Source: Phialophora verrucosa (lineage: Eukaryota > Ascomycota > Eurotiomycetes > Chaetothyriales > Herpotrichiellaceae). Taken from it: 64,000 bases of DNA. Positions 33,072-45,021 of the stretch are shown in pieces. Each line of letters begins with the position of its first letter. Position 1 is the first letter of the stretch. The notes beneath the pieces are model-generated. The model saw nothing but the letters and a program-made list of their open reading frames with translations, did no database searches and was not told where the DNA came from. The stretch is from positions 2,914,001 to 2,978,000 of the forward strand of contig MSED01000001.1 in NCBI GenBank assembly GCA_002099365.1. The letters run 5' to 3'. The translations under genes and the position numbers were made by a program.

Positions 33072-33192
33072 GCGTCGAAATGCAACGAGCAGAATGGTTT
33101 GTCACAGCGCGGACAAGCACTCCGCCACGAGTTACACACTCACGCGTGCCACACTACGTGGTAATTATCTATGCAGCCTTGATATATGTTGC

Positions 33193-34220
33193 TTAATGAT
33201 CCTCCCTCTCCAACCAAGGCCGACACGCCTCCAACAAGGCAACATGACACGCCGCATCCGCACCCAGCAATAACGCCAACTCCTCGTCCCCTAGACCTTC
33301 AAAGAAGCGCAACACGCCAGCCCAGACGAAGTCCGCGTAACTGACGCTCTTGCCCTGAAAGAACGGCCCCGAGCGATCCCGGCCCAACAACTCCGCCACC
33401 CGTCCCACGAGCGGTGCTACCTCGGTGTAGACGTGGGCCCCGCCCTTCTGGACCGCCACCTCGTCCAGCGTGAGCAGTCCTCCGAACCACGCCTCGCGTG
33501 TCCGACGCCAGTACGAGAGGCTCGCAACGCCGAGAACCCGGCGGGAGATCTTGGGAACGAAGTCCGGGGAAACGATCTGGGCGGTCCGGTCCGCCAGGTC
33601 TTCGATCTCCGCGAGGTACGGATCTGTCGGGATACCCAAGCTCGGAGTCGGGTATAGCGAGTCCAGACGGGCGGCGATCTCGTGGGATCCCATGATCCAT
33701 TCGCCGGAGGGGAGCTGGATCGTGGGGATCGTGTAGGGAATGCCGTGGTCGTTGGGGGGCAGGCTACATATTATTAAGAAGAGAGAATCATTGCCTCACG
33801 TACCAAAGGGAAATTGGAGGCGAATGCCCAGTCTTGAGGATTTCCTTGCGGGAGACACGAGGATGTATTATTTACGTACTGCGGTTCGATCAGCCCTTGC
33901 ACGTCAGGATACTCGACCCAGACGGTGAGATAGGGCAGTCGTTTGTAGTTGAGCAGTAATCGCGCTGTCGGGGTCGAGGTCAGTGAGTTCAGACTCAGGA
34001 ATGGACGCGACAGTAAATGGGTCGAGTATGTAGTGGACTGCACTGTACTGTGCTATGTTGTTTGTGGGTGGGAGCTCTTACTTTTCCACGGGTTGAGCGA
34101 CCAACATCTTCGTGGTTCGCGGCTGGGAATGTCGTAGAGGATGATGAATTGGGACTGTGATGACTGTGATTGAGACTCTGAATGGGACTGCGACTGCGAC
34201 TCTGACCGGGATGGTGACAT
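33193..34220 (-). CDS. glutathione S-transferase, LigE/UstS-like
   Basis: 264 residues. Exons on the minus strand are 34220-34082, 33964-33880 and 33763-33193. The N-terminus has a serine/glutamine-rich leader, then the thioredoxin-fold start FIILYDIPSREPRRCWSLNP, and the splice restores the hallmark WKTRLLLNYKRLPY and WVEYPDV. Later come IPTIQLPSGEWIMGSHEIA and an all-helical C-terminal domain. This class includes bacterial beta-etherase LigE and the fungal UstS. The Ser/Gln leader comes from CAGTC-type repeats and may not be functional. It is divergent from a second transferase of another class. The substrate is unknown. Confidence 0.87.
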
Positions 34221-35134
34221 GCTGATTTGGGGGGATATAATTATTATGAGGAGACGTAGATCCCACCGATGTGAAGGTAGACACTTGTCTTATGATGTGA
34301 TCAACATGTTCCGAAATTCAGGGCAAGTAGAGCAGATCAGAGTAGGGCCAAACATGCGAAATGTTTATGGCAATGCTGAATGATCAAGAACTACCACGCT
34401 CGAGCTGATATTGTCTGCCACTCTGGCGAGTTCTACCATACGGAGGACCGAGTCCTGTAATGCTTAGTGTCACTGTGTACGGCAACGCATCTTACTACGA
34501 GTACTGTTAAGCGTTCAAGTCGCCAGGCAGTCCGTCACGCTCCGCGCTACTCGTACTTACACACTTACTCTCACCCCAAGTGGCTGACCCAGGCCATCCT
34601 ATTGATCAATACAAGCGAGTGATCCTACATCCGAGCAATGTGTGGTCGACCAGCTCGTCCAATCGGTGTCCATGCACGCCATGCAGGAGGCTGTATCGGG
34701 TAAGGAAGGGAGAGGAGAACGGCCGACCCAGACTTTCCCATTGGTGGAGGTGATTGAGGTAGGATAGTTCATGTACCAGTACAGACTACCTTCGCAGCGA
34801 GATGCACTCTCACATACCTCACATTACTCCGTCCGTCTTTCTCGCTCAAGGGGCTGAGCCACAATAGTACGTACGAGTATGGGGCCCACGCCAGGCTACC
34901 ACAGGGATCTGCGGCGTGCTGGGCCCGCGGTAGTATGAATTAACAAGGAGGGAAGGACTCGGAGACGGATTGACACCGTACATTTTGCAGGAGCAATACC
35001 TGAACCGCCCAACCTGCGCAACATTGATACTGTAGTAAGCGCCTGCGCAGCGCAGAATAAGACGGCAGGAACTGAAGCAGGATAAGGGAGAGCATAGCAC
35101 ATAGCACATACATCACCCTTGCCCAATACGCAAC
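34221..35134. promoter_or_regulatory. divergent promoter between two glutathione transferases
   Basis: About 900 bases between divergent starts with no gene seen. Direct TACGTACGAGTA-like words occur near 34870. A shared stress-responsive promoter is possible but not shown by any motif I can name. Confidence 0.45.
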
Positions 35135-36041
35135 ATGGCAAACTCAGCAGCCTCATCGCCGTCATTCACGCTATACACGGCCGCCACGCCAAATGGGATC
35201 AAGATATCGATTGCGCTGGAAGTGTTGGGCCTAGTGAGTCAAGCCTCTCCTTCTCCTCCACCTCTTCTTCTTGTCCTGTTCCCGGAGATGCAGATGCCTC
35301 AGTTGAAACGCCACTGACCTTGTGATTTAGCCCTACAAAGTTCACGCCCTCGACCTGTCCACCAACACGCAGAAAGAACCGTGGTTCCTTGAAATCAACC
35401 CCAACGGCCGTATTCCTGCCATCATCGACGCCAACGTCACAACCGGGCTTCCAATTCGCATATTCGAGTCCGGGGCCATCCTGCTGTACATCTCCGAAAC
35501 GTACGATTCGGATCATAAGATCTCCTACCCGAAAGGCACGCTCCAGTACTTCGAGACCCTGAGCTGGCTATTTTGGCAAAATGCCGGCCTAGGGCCGATG
35601 CAAGGCCAGGCAAACCATTTCCGGCGGTATGCGCCTGAGACGGAACGGCATGGGTACAGTGTGGAGAGGTATCAGGCCGAGACGAGGCGTCTGTACGCTG
35701 TGTTGGAGCGACATCTGAGTCAGCGTGAGGGAAGATCGTCGTTCCTCGTGGGCAAGAAGGCCACGATTGCCGACTTTTCCGTCGTGAGTTGGGTATTGTT
35801 TGCGGATTGGGCGGGCGTGGATATCGCGGAGTTTCCGCATGTGAGGGGTTGGGAGGAGAGGGTGTGTGCGATCCCGGGAGTGATTAGGGGGACAGAGGTG
35901 CCGGGGAGGATGCTGGATTTGAGGAGTATGACGGGGAGGGAGAAGGAGGAATACGCACGGAGGGCGAGGAGGTGGATTGTTCCGGGGCAAGACCAGGGTA
36001 AACCTGGGGATGGGTGTGGACAGGAAGACGGCAAGGAGTAG
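35135..36041 (+). CDS. glutathione S-transferase, Ure2-like class
   Basis: 269 residues. Exons 35135-35233 and 35331-36041. The thioredoxin-fold domain has FTLYTAATPNGIKISIALE, then WFLEINPNGRIPAIID (the cis-proline loop) and FESGAILLYISETYD with the glutathione-binding Glu-Ser pair. The C-terminal domain shows WLFWQNAGLGPMQGQANHF and FLVGKKATIADFSVVSWV, typical of the fungal Ure2/GstB class. The last 30 residues are a polar tail. It is cytosolic and conjugates or reduces electrophiles. Divergent to the LigE-like transferase; the two classes are unrelated at sequence level, so this is not a tandem duplication. Confidence 0.93.
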
Positions 36042-37175
36042 CACAAACCTGATACGAGATGACTGGTAAAATCTCAAGCGCTGTATCAGTGTTTTGAACA
36101 TGTTGTTGTCGCCATGTGCCTCGTTCGCTGAGACCACAAATCATAATCAGCGGTGCCCTTGAAAATTTGTAGGCGCAGATACCCGCCTGTCCCGCATCGA
36201 ACATGGAAACGAGGGCACAAACCGACAGCAGTGTGAGAAGATCGACGCTCCGGCACTGCCTGAGTCGGAAGATCAGATGGGGGAGTGCCTCCCTGTTCGA
36301 TCCAACAGGCTTGAAGTCGTGCATCGCTCCGACATGGCAATGGTGCTAGTGGTAGGTGGCTGGAATTTTCATGCCAGTTAGGAGTCTCAAAAACACAGTC
36401 CCAGTAGAAACGGCTGTGGTATAGCAGGGCATCCAAGTGGTTCACCTCCTGGGTTGGCAAGACGACAGACCGACATCACCGGGATCGAGTACCGCCTATG
36501 AGTGGTCGGAAAACTTATGTTGTCGCCATCCATATCAGGCGCTGGCAATGCTTGGAACGTTCGCGTTAGGGCTTTATTTGCTTGCGTGACGGTGAGATCG
36601 TACATGAGAAGATTGGCTTTGGCTCATCCAATGGCCAGTCGCAGTCGAGAGCTCTTGCACGAAGTATTGGAAACTCACATTGAAAAGTATAGGCAAAGCT
36701 GTGATCAGTATCAAGCTATGTGTTTAGGGGAGGATTTGATCACTGAAGACTCGATGCTAGCGTAGGATACCATTTGCAAGAGGAGAATGCTGTCATCGGC
36801 CCTGCATGAAGGGGTATTCTACTTACATTTCTGTAGGTCGGCCATTGGTTATAGCATGCCTGGACTTTCAGCAACTCAACAAGTGTCACGCGAAAGCAAA
36901 GAGCTGATGATTCACGAGTGCTGTAGCTGGTCAAGCCTCTGAGAGTGCGATTGCGACTGCGACTGCGACTGCGATTTGGCGGTTCGACGGAGTAAAGTTT
37001 TAGCGGGCTTGGCAACGTCATGCCTGTTCGACGCTTCTGGTGGAGCAGTTGCAGCTGCAATGCACTCCTATGCTTGTCGGGGCCAGATAAACTACAAGCT
37101 GAGCTTCGTCGGCTTTATTGCGATCCTGCTTGAAGATATCCCATCCAGTCGGCATAAGAGCGCTCCATACGCAAG
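36042..37175. other. intergenic, 1.1 kb
   Basis: No supported gene. A plus frame reaching the stop at 36763-36765 reads LLHEVLETHIEKYRQSCDQY and looks helical, but it has no start or family. It could be the end of a decayed gene. Confidence 0.45.
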
Positions 37176-38199
37176 ATGTCTTCAGGAGCAGGGGTAAGCA
37201 CATCCTGGAAAGCGAAATCGTTGTACATTTCTGACAGGGACGACAGCGAGAGGCCGTCTTTCCCACGCGGCAAGCGTTGGGGCAGATGAACAGCAAGTTG
37301 AAGGGAGCGCAGACCGGCCACAGCTTGCTCAAGAGAAAGAGTGAAGCTCTGACAAAGTGAGGTCGCGATGAGACCCAAGGCCACCAGCTACTGACCTTGA
37401 CCTAGGCGATTTCGAGGTGTGCACGAACATCATGCCAACCATGGGCCACATGAAGCTGAACCATTGCAGAGATCCTGAAGCGAATTGACGAAGCGAAGCG
37501 TAAAATGGGTCGGGTTATGCAGATTGCCGCCTTCTCCCTCGCCGAAGTATCGTACGCTGTCGGAGGAGACGTGGGCTACCAGATCCAAGAGTCTGTCAAG
37601 ACGGCGCGGTTCAGAATCAAGACCAAGCAAGAGAACGTATCCGGAGTCTTCCTACCCCAGTTCGAAGGATACACCAAGGACGAGATCAATGATTTCGGCC
37701 TGACTGGCCTGGGTAAGGGAGGTCAACAGGTACAGAGATGTCGAGAGACGTACACACGGGCAGTCGAGACGTTGGTCGAGTTGGCCAGCTTACAGACGGC
37801 GTTCATGATCCTAGATGAGGTCATCAAAGTGGTGAACCGGAGAGGTACATGCTATGATATCTACGCTGGGAATGAAGCTAACCATGCCAGTCAATGCCAT
37901 TGAGCACGTCATTATTCCGCGGACAGAGAACACCATCAAATGTGAGCTCAGCCCAGACGCTGTACGGTCCCACAGGCGCTGACGCACACCCAGATATCAA
38001 CTCGGAACTCGACGAGCTCGATCGTGAAGAGTTCTACAGACTTAAGAAAGTCTCGGGCAAGAAGCAGCGAGACCAGGCTGCCGCTGATGCGGAGATCAAG
38101 CGGAAGAGAGACGCAGAGAAAGGAAAGCCAGAGCTAGAGAATGGCGCTGAGGCGCAAGATGTCCTGGGTGAGCGCGAGGATGAAGATGTTATCTTCTGA
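37176..38199 (+). CDS. VMA8: V-type H+-ATPase subunit D
   Basis: Central-stalk subunit D of the vacuolar proton pump, at the cytosolic face of the vacuole. 256 residues, the same length as yeast Vma8. Six exons: 37176-37193, 37247-37356, 37406-37416, 37470-37844, 37891-37941 and 37994-38199. Exon 3 is only 11 bases and supplies the conserved KRFRE step; exon 1 is 18 bases. Conserved blocks include GREAVFPTRQALG, RIDEAKRKMGRVMQIAAFSL, RTENTIKYINSELDELDREE and FYRLKKVSGKKQ. The acceptor at 37247 was chosen over an earlier AG because it gives the exact GREAVFP start. It converges with the snRNP gene, 172 bases apart. Confidence 0.96.
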
Positions 38200-38371
38200 T
38201 TTCATTTCACGGCGAGGAGTTACTGCGGGTATGGTGTACACTGGTGAACTCTCCCAACGCCCACCTTCCGTTTCGCGAGCCATGTATGGGTATCGATAAA
38301 TATAGCAGCCCTTTTGCTGCCCACATGAGAAGGCCATAACTTTTTGCACGTCCCTTTTGAAAACAAGTCGT

Positions 38372-39202
38372 TCAAGCGCGCTGGTATGTGACTCGAATGC
38401 CTTTCCCCTCGTCGCCCAGTTGCATGCCTGCCGTGGCTTCTTTGGCGCTGATCGCCCCGGCTTCAGCCTCGTACTCGACGAAAGCGATTCCCTTGCGCCC
38501 GGGCACCATTCTGACCTCCTTGAACCCTTCGAACCGGCTGAATATCCGGCTCAAACCATCCGCATCGTAGCTGTCCGGGAGATCCCGCAGGAACAGAATC
38601 TTGTTGGGCGGAAGGTATTCATCTGGGATGATGGCTGCAGCATTTGCGCCCGACGGTTTCAAGCCGGCTCCCTTGGCTGCCTTGACCGGCCGTGCTGCCA
38701 GGCCTGCTCCCGCCGTGGCGTCAGCAGGTGCCGCCGCCGGTCTCTTCAGCATCTTCTGCTGTGTAGCCTCCAGCGCCTGTTTTCTTTCTTTCTCCGCCAG
38801 TCTCGCTCTCTTCCACTTTTCCAGCCCGGTCTCGCCATCCTCCTTCAGCACCGTCGCGTCCGACCTCGTCCGCGCAAAATCGAGCTGCATTGGTTTGTCG
38901 AACAACTCGAAGCCATTGATTTCTTCGATTGCTTTGGCGGCGGAGTCGGCGTTGTCAAAGACAACGAATGCCTGGCCTTTCGCTTTCAAGTTCGTCTTTG
39001 CCACCAGATCGATTATGTTGCCGTACTCGGAGAAGATTTCGGAGAGGGCTGACTTCATCTGATCGATTTTTATCCGTTCTTCGAGGTTTTTCACGTAGAC
39101 TCTAGGGAACACTGTTAGCGAGCGGTGGTCTCACGATCCCCAGATGGGGAATGCTGCAGGAACATACGTTGAGGACGGCGCATTTTGCATGGCGGTCGCC
39201 AT
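38372..39202 (-). CDS. U1A/U2B''-type snRNP protein with two RRMs
   Basis: Spliceosomal RNA-binding protein of the U1A/U2B''/SNF family, 254 residues. Exons on the minus strand are 39202-39168 and 39101-38372. RRM1 starts VYVKNLEERIKIDQMKSAL with the RNP1-like GQAFVVFD and continues to LDFARTRSD. The linker is basic then Ala/Pro-rich. RRM2 starts KILFLRDLPDSYDADGL with GIAFVEYE. In ascomycetes one protein often serves both U1 and U2, so I do not choose between MUD1 and U2B''. The first exon supplies only 11 codons and the splice restores the first beta strand. Confidence 0.92.
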
Positions 39203-39554
39203 GATGGCGGGCTTAGGCTGTTGAGTCCTGCTACTCAATCTGCCTTTACGCTGGAAGGGATGATCAGGGCAGTGTCACCAGGTGTGGTCGCCGGTCGGAA
39301 TGAACATGCGATTGTGAGGCGGACCGGAACATACCTTAGCACGTGACCGTGGTGCTCCCCGCCTCTGGTTTCGCAGGGGGCGTCACTTGGGGCTCGTCTG
39401 GACAAATGCTCTGTCTCCTCCTTTCTTCTTCCAAACCACCTCGTACAAATTCAACTCGATGATAAATGCGCCACGAATTTTCTAAGAACGCGGTCTTGTC
39501 ATGAGCTAGCCCATCTGAACCTTCGCTGCCCCGGGTCCCGTCCAAAGATGCGAC
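39203..39554. promoter_or_regulatory. divergent promoter, snRNP protein and regulator
   Basis: About 350 bases between divergent starts; no gene seen. Confidence 0.45.
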
Positions 39555-41177
39555 ATGAGCAGCCCTGCAAGAGCAACACGGCCCAGAAAAGGTCGACTCG
39601 GTAGCAGGATCAAGAGCAATGGCGGCTGCCTGACATGCAAGATTCGCAAGGTCAAGTGCGGAGAGGAGAAGCCAGCTTGCCTGCGGTGCTCGAGCACCGG
39701 ACGGAAATGTGATGGCTACGGGAACGACATCCACTCGCCAGAACATGCGCCGGGAGCGCCTACTTCGTCTATGCTGGCCCACGTCGGATGCATTTCAACC
39801 TATGCACAAGCAAGTCGGCTCGAGGTGCAAGCCTTTGAATTCTTCATAAGGGACGTGCTGCCTGGCTTTTCACGAATGGTCGATCAACACTTTTGGCATC
39901 AATTCATTCCGCAACTCAGCCAGTCCGACAAGATCATCTGGGACGCAGTCAATGCCCTGTCGTGCCTCATTCGCCATCCTCAATTTTCGTGGCGCTGGCT
40001 TGTACCTGGAATGAAACCGTCTCCCGTGGCCGACGACAATCACCGCTTGGCTCTGAAGTGGTACAACAAATCTCTGTGTGGCCTTCAGAAGCGGATGGCT
40101 CACGGCAGTATGTCGCTGGGTATGCTCATGGTAACCTGCCTACTGTACATCAGCATCGAGTGCCTTCAAGACAATCTCGATGGGGCAAATGTGCTGTATT
40201 ACCGAGCCCTGTCTTTGAATAATATACTAGCGGTGAAAAGCGCCGACAACTATTCAACTCCAGCGGCACGACAAAGGGTATCGTTCGAAGGCACGGTCCA
40301 ATCTCTGCTACGGCACATGTCCATCTCGAGAGAATTTCCTGCTTCGCTGAGGAACACGAACAGTCGCGTCAATAAGACTTTCAATTCTTTCTCAGAGATC
40401 AGAGAGGAGGGTTATCTGTTGCTTGACGAGGTGCACCAATTTCTCGAACACATCGACGGGATAAGGTTGAGGATGCCAAAATCCTGGCTTCCCGGACAGG
40501 ACCTCACTGAGTGGTGGAAGAAAGTGAGGACCAGAATTCTTTTGTTGGAAGCAGCTATGCAGGATTTGGTTAAAATTCGAAGCAAGCCTATCGCCGAATG
40601 TCCCGATGAAGACGAGATCTACTCCAGTCTGATGTTGTCTTTCAACCACTTCTTCGCCTTGGTGTCCGCATCCGCGAGCATGTATGAGACAGCCCTGGAC
40701 GAATTCATGCCTCAGTTTCGAGCAGTAATCACGTACGCTCGCCGCGTGGTCGCGGTCCAACGAGCGAGGTCTCGACGTCCAGTATTTATCTTCGAAACGC
40801 GCATCCTCCCTGCCCTTTTTTACGTCGCAATCAAGTGCCGCCATCCAGTCATCCGTCGAGAAGCAATTTTCTTGATGGAGAATGAGGCGCCTCGCATGGA
40901 GTATATTGCCAAAGCTGAAGGAATGGCAGCAGTTGCCAAGAGGGTTATCGGAATCGAAGAAGCATGTGGCGACGAGCAGGGCGTGTTTCGCTCGGACTGT
41001 CCTCCTGATCGAGTTGATTTGCTACCTGCTGAAGGCCACCGAATTTATCGAATGGAGTTGACTGGGCTAGTGGACCCAGCATCTGGGGAGCCGGTGCATT
41101 TTCTGAGATATGGTATATGGCGGCGAGAAGGCGAGGGCGACGCCTGGACTCCGACCGAACATGTCGTCAAAATGTGA
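39555..41177 (+). CDS. Zn(2)-Cys(6) transcription factor
   Basis: 540 residues, one exon. The zinc cluster lies near the N-terminus: Cys25, 28, 35, 42, 45 and 52 (C-x2-C-x6-C-x6-C-x2-C-x6-C), with the typical GGCLTCKIRKVKCGEEKPAC. The rest has the all-helical features of the fungal regulator family often seen with this cluster type (VQAFEFFIRDVLPGFSRMVD, HGSMSLGMLMVTCLLYISIE). The C-terminus has a compact segment (RIYRMELTGLVDPASGEPVH, then RYGIWRREGEGD). Target genes are unknown; the neighbours are housekeeping genes on one side and a gene-poor region on the other. Confidence 0.9.
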   Translation: MSSPARATRPRKGRLGSRIKSNGGCLTCKIRKVKCGEEKPACLRCSSTGRKCDGYGNDIHSPEHAPGAPTSSMLAHVGCISTYAQASRLEVQAFEFFIRDVLPGFSRMVDQHFWHQFIPQLSQSDKIIWDAVNALSCLIRHPQFSWRWLVPGMKPSPVADDNHRLALKWYNKSLCGLQKRMAHGSMSLGMLMVTCLLYISIECLQDNLDGANVLYYRALSLNNILAVKSADNYSTPAARQRVSFEGTVQSLLRHMSISREFPASLRNTNSRVNKTFNSFSEIREEGYLLLDEVHQFLEHIDGIRLRMPKSWLPGQDLTEWWKKVRTRILLLEAAMQDLVKIRSKPIAECPDEDEIYSSLMLSFNHFFALVSASASMYETALDEFMPQFRAVITYARRVVAVQRARSRRPVFIFETRILPALFYVAIKCRHPVIRREAIFLMENEAPRMEYIAKAEGMAAVAKRVIGIEEACGDEQGVFRSDCPPDRVDLLPAEGHRIYRMELTGLVDPASGEPVHFLRYGIWRREGEGDAWTPTEHVVKM

Positions 41178-41216
41178 AGCAAGGTCCCGTGGAACAGGTC
41201 TCCTTTGGAGAGATTG

Positions 41217-41432
41217 TCAGACTCTTCTCGACATTCCAGCTTCCACCATCAACCCCTGGACGTTTCTGTCCTTGACACTTCGCATGTATGCCTGCTGGTC
41301 ATCCGACATCTGGAATGGACGTTTATCCGATTTCTTGAAGAACATCAGCCTATACATGGAATATCCGAGCACCACCGACACAGCGGCGCTGACAATGATG
41401 ATCAGGATCATCCCCTGGTTGCTTATCGCCAT
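41217..41432 (-). CDS. small single-pass membrane protein
   Basis: 71 residues, complete from ATG to stop on the minus strand. The N-terminus is a membrane span (GMILIIIVSAAVSVVLGYSMY, one residue more), followed by a basic and polar tail with QMSDDQQAYMRSVKDRNVQG. This layout resembles small fungal membrane proteins of unknown role, where a PF-x-Sxx-QxxYMRxVRxRN segment follows one helix. The similarity is from memory. It converges with the regulator gene, 39 bases away. The alternative is a chance frame; the conserved-looking tail argues against that. Confidence 0.5.
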   Translation of the reverse strand: MAISNQGMILIIIVSAAVSVVLGYSMYRLMFFKKSDKRPFQMSDDQQAYMRSVKDRNVQGLMVEAGMSRRV

Positions 41433-44400
41433 GCTGGCTTATGATGAGCAATGACCGCGTCGTGTAGTGAGAATTGCGGTTCCTTTGTTTTCGAGGGGCT
41501 CGGCTTTCAACGCGGAGAGTGGGAAGCAGATCGTAGACGGGCGAAGGAAGAAGTGAATGGCCGGGACCAAAACTGATAGCCCTCCAGACACAAGGCGACC
41601 TTTTTATATGAGCTCAAGAGCACGGGCAGTCGAAACCTGGACCCTCGCTTTATCCAGGAATACTACGACACCATCAACAACCTACGCACCGGTGCGCCAC
41701 TACTGGAGTTCTTTGCCCCCCTTCGCAGGCGTACCATGTTTCGTGAAGTACTACTCGACCAAGAATATCTCCAGATACTGGTTGTCTCACACAAGAGCTT
41801 CTGCTCCACAAACCGAACGTGCCAGTCCCATGGCGCCACCATTGTTCTTGCAGTCAAGGGATGCAATAATACTGTCCGAAATCGAAGGCCCGCTAGCCGT
41901 GCAATTGCTTGCATGGCGGACGGTCCAGAGCCGCATGTCGACCAATGCGACTAGTATTTGAGAGACCCGTCAGCCCTCTGGAAACACGATGACCTCCCTG
42001 GGCCGTGGGCTATCACTTCAACGATCCTTCACGAGGTAATGTGGCCACTTCAAGTTACGGGCCGAAAGAAGTCTTCCAATTGGCCAACCTGAAGCAGGGG
42101 TATCTACGCCAGCGAGCGCCGAGTTTGGGATCCACGCGCTTTGTCTCCACAATCCGAACCACCCTCTCAGATCACGCGTTCGGGAGACTATCAGGCTTGG
42201 AAGCTGCTCGGGGTTGAGCGTGTTCCTGAACCACAGTTTAGCCCTTGACCTAACTACTTGGCCACCCTTCACCTCGACGTTCACAGCGGAGTTTATACAT
42301 GTGCCTAGGCAGGCCTGGGAAGGTGTCAAGTGGCTGGCGCTTTGACCAGTCGCACAGTATGGAAGTGACACTCGGTGCAGGATCCTCTCTTGCACGCGAT
42401 GGCAACCAGCTAGCAACACGGCGCTCTCCGCAGATGCCAGGTAAGCCCATTCTCGCTTCTCTCACTAGTCGTGCAATTCTTTCTTTGCCAGTGTGAAGTA
42501 CTTCTTCCTTACCATTCTACCCTCGATTCCATCATACGGATTGTCAAAGTCGCTCCAGAGTGAAACTGCGATGTCGCCGACGCCTCCCTCAAGAATTCTT
42601 CTGCCTCAATGGAAAGTAGGGCTTGATAACCCCGTAAATCTCCCTCGACGCAGGCGACAATGGTCAGAACGAAGACGACAACGGCAATCCAGAAAGTCCA
42701 CCCCTGCGCATGGTTGCGGTTGTGCGGGACTTGAAGGATGCCTCTTGGTTGATGCTCACCGAAAACTTCCTTCGCGATGACGATGCAGTCTCTCCAGAAT
42801 CAAAACTGCCACGATGTCGTTCAGAGGCCTTCAAAGGCTGGCACCTACGGCATCGACGATGATCGATCTTCCGTTTCGAATGCTCTATACTGAACCCAGA
42901 CTTTGTTGGATTTTCAGCGCATGTCGAAATCATCAAAGACAATGTCCGCTAGGTTTCTTCAAGAAATTCAGGAGGGAATATTTGGCCCAGAGGTAAAATG
43001 ACCGTACAAGTCCAGGACGGTCACACAGTTGAAGATCGCGAAGTCTGAGTGGTTGCCCTTAACATCAAGGTGCTCGGTCAGATTTCCAGTCCATTGGATA
43101 TAGATTACAGCCGCTTTTACGAATATCTGGCGTTGAAGCAATCGCGCTTTTGCAGTGCCTTAGCTGCCACTGATCGGAGACGGACTCCTCCAGTATCTCT
43201 GTAAGTTCCAATCTCTCGTTTCGACCTCCATTACGGCTCTACGCCAAGGGTCAGGCCGAGCTCAAGTGGCTGATCCGGGCGGAATTGCTAAGTCTGAAGA
43301 CTGGTGAGGCACAAGCTCAGGATGAGGAAGGTAATACTTTCAGCGTGTCTATGCACGGCGCGAGCACCGCCCTGCACCTGACCATATGCACAGTCGACGG
43401 AACCCTTGATCACTTCGCCGTGCTCGCTCTACCCGACCGTCTCCCTCACACCTAATTCCACAAGACGACTTTGAAAGCCCAGACGTGTTTCATACTCTTA
43501 CCCTCATCACGAATAGGAACAGTACAGCTTCATAAGGGCATTTATGCGGCGGACTCTCCCTACCCCCTTCGATCCCATTTGACTAAAGTTGCCGAGCGCG
43601 TGGTTAATCCAAACTCCTTGGGCTCGTTGGCTGCTGATACTAGTTCGAACGTAAGATCCATCGTTTCCATCCACAAGATTCATCACGACATCCAAGTTTT
43701 GACGGGAAACCAAACGCCCACAGCGAAAGTCTTCACACTTGCGTCGTCGACGGTGCGAAAATGGACGTCTCGACGGAGCTACCCAAATCTCAACTCGGTC
43801 CACAACTGATCGTAATATGAATCACATCGCCCGATCCGATGTGAAAGACCCGAGGGCTAACCTTCAATCCTCTGAGCAACGAATATGCAACGGAACAATC
43901 AAAAGCGCTACCAAAGCTGGAAGAGATGAGCTAAGCCCATGCTACCAAGCAGCGATTCTCGTTCATGAACGAGGGAGGCGACAGAGAAGGTTGTCGATCG
44001 GACTTCCCAAAGCCGTCATGTGCCTATCTATCATTCGATATTTTTCGCTCTGCCATCATCACCGGTCGTAAAGACAACATGGACCACATAGGCCCACTGT
44101 TGGGAAGAATCTAACCATTGTGGGCGACCTCATTACGCCAGACCTCTCCTCTTCGCTGCGGATTTGAACGTCAAGCATGTGCGGATGTCTCAGGCCATTG
44201 AAGGAGAAAGCACAAGCTCCAGTTCCAATGCCTTGGAAAAGTTTACAGTACATGGGGTCTCATGGCCCTCTGACGGCAGCGGACTCAAATGAAGCTTCGA
44301 GGAAGTTATACGCATCTAAATGCAACACAGCACGTTGTCTCGTCACGATCACGGGGCGATCCATCGGGGCACTGTAGCCATCCTAGCCAGGATCAGTATC

Positions 44401-45021
44401 AGCATACAGTAACATGACATTCCGGACACCGCCCGGGTCCTTCTCCACATCGATTATCCCAAACACTACAGACAGACTGGTTGAGCCTTCGGGAAGCCAT
44501 GGTACAATAGTCTCTTTTCCCACTTTCCTGTCTGTTTCTCCTGCTGCTTGACTTCCATCCAGTCAGCCGAACATACAGGGGTGATGATGCTGCTGCTGCT
44601 ACTCCGCAACCAAGACCCCAGTTCTCACCCACAGTACCTATTTAACCAACCTACTCTGCCAGTGGTGCGGACAATGCATGGTAAATTAAAGTAAAGTCTT
44701 CCCTCCCTGTTGGGCGTGTCCTCGTACGAGGACCGGGCCAGTTATCCTTAGTCCCACCCTGCTTGACAACCATCTCTCCCCCCACGGTCGGGCTGATTTC
44801 GGTGGGATTAATTTCGTTAGAGTCCCCACGACGCTACTGACATATCGTGATATGTCGTTTTTGTCAACAACGCCCATGCAATGGTGCAATTCTGCCCGAT
44901 CACGCCCTCCTACAGTAGTAGTAATACCTTATGCAACCCCGTTTCGTACAGCAATAAGCTAACCTATCCTGTCGGATCCTGTCGGATCTCGTCCCATCCC
45001 GTCCCATCACGTTCCACTCAC
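41433..45021. other. gene-poor 3.6 kb with broken coding-like stretches
   Basis: Three plus-strand frames look like protein but are short and interrupted: about 41583-41954 (contains SRNLDPRFIQEYYDTINNLR), 42640-42862 (contains LRMVAVVRDLKDASWLML) and 43234-43455 (contains KGQAELKWLIRAELLSLK). Between them, around 43000-43200, a further stretch (SSPLDIDYSRFYEYLALKQS) is preceded by an in-frame TGA and followed by a donor-like GTAAGT. This may be the decayed remains of one or two genes, or a real multi-exon gene I could not assemble. I recognise no family. Confidence 0.4.
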
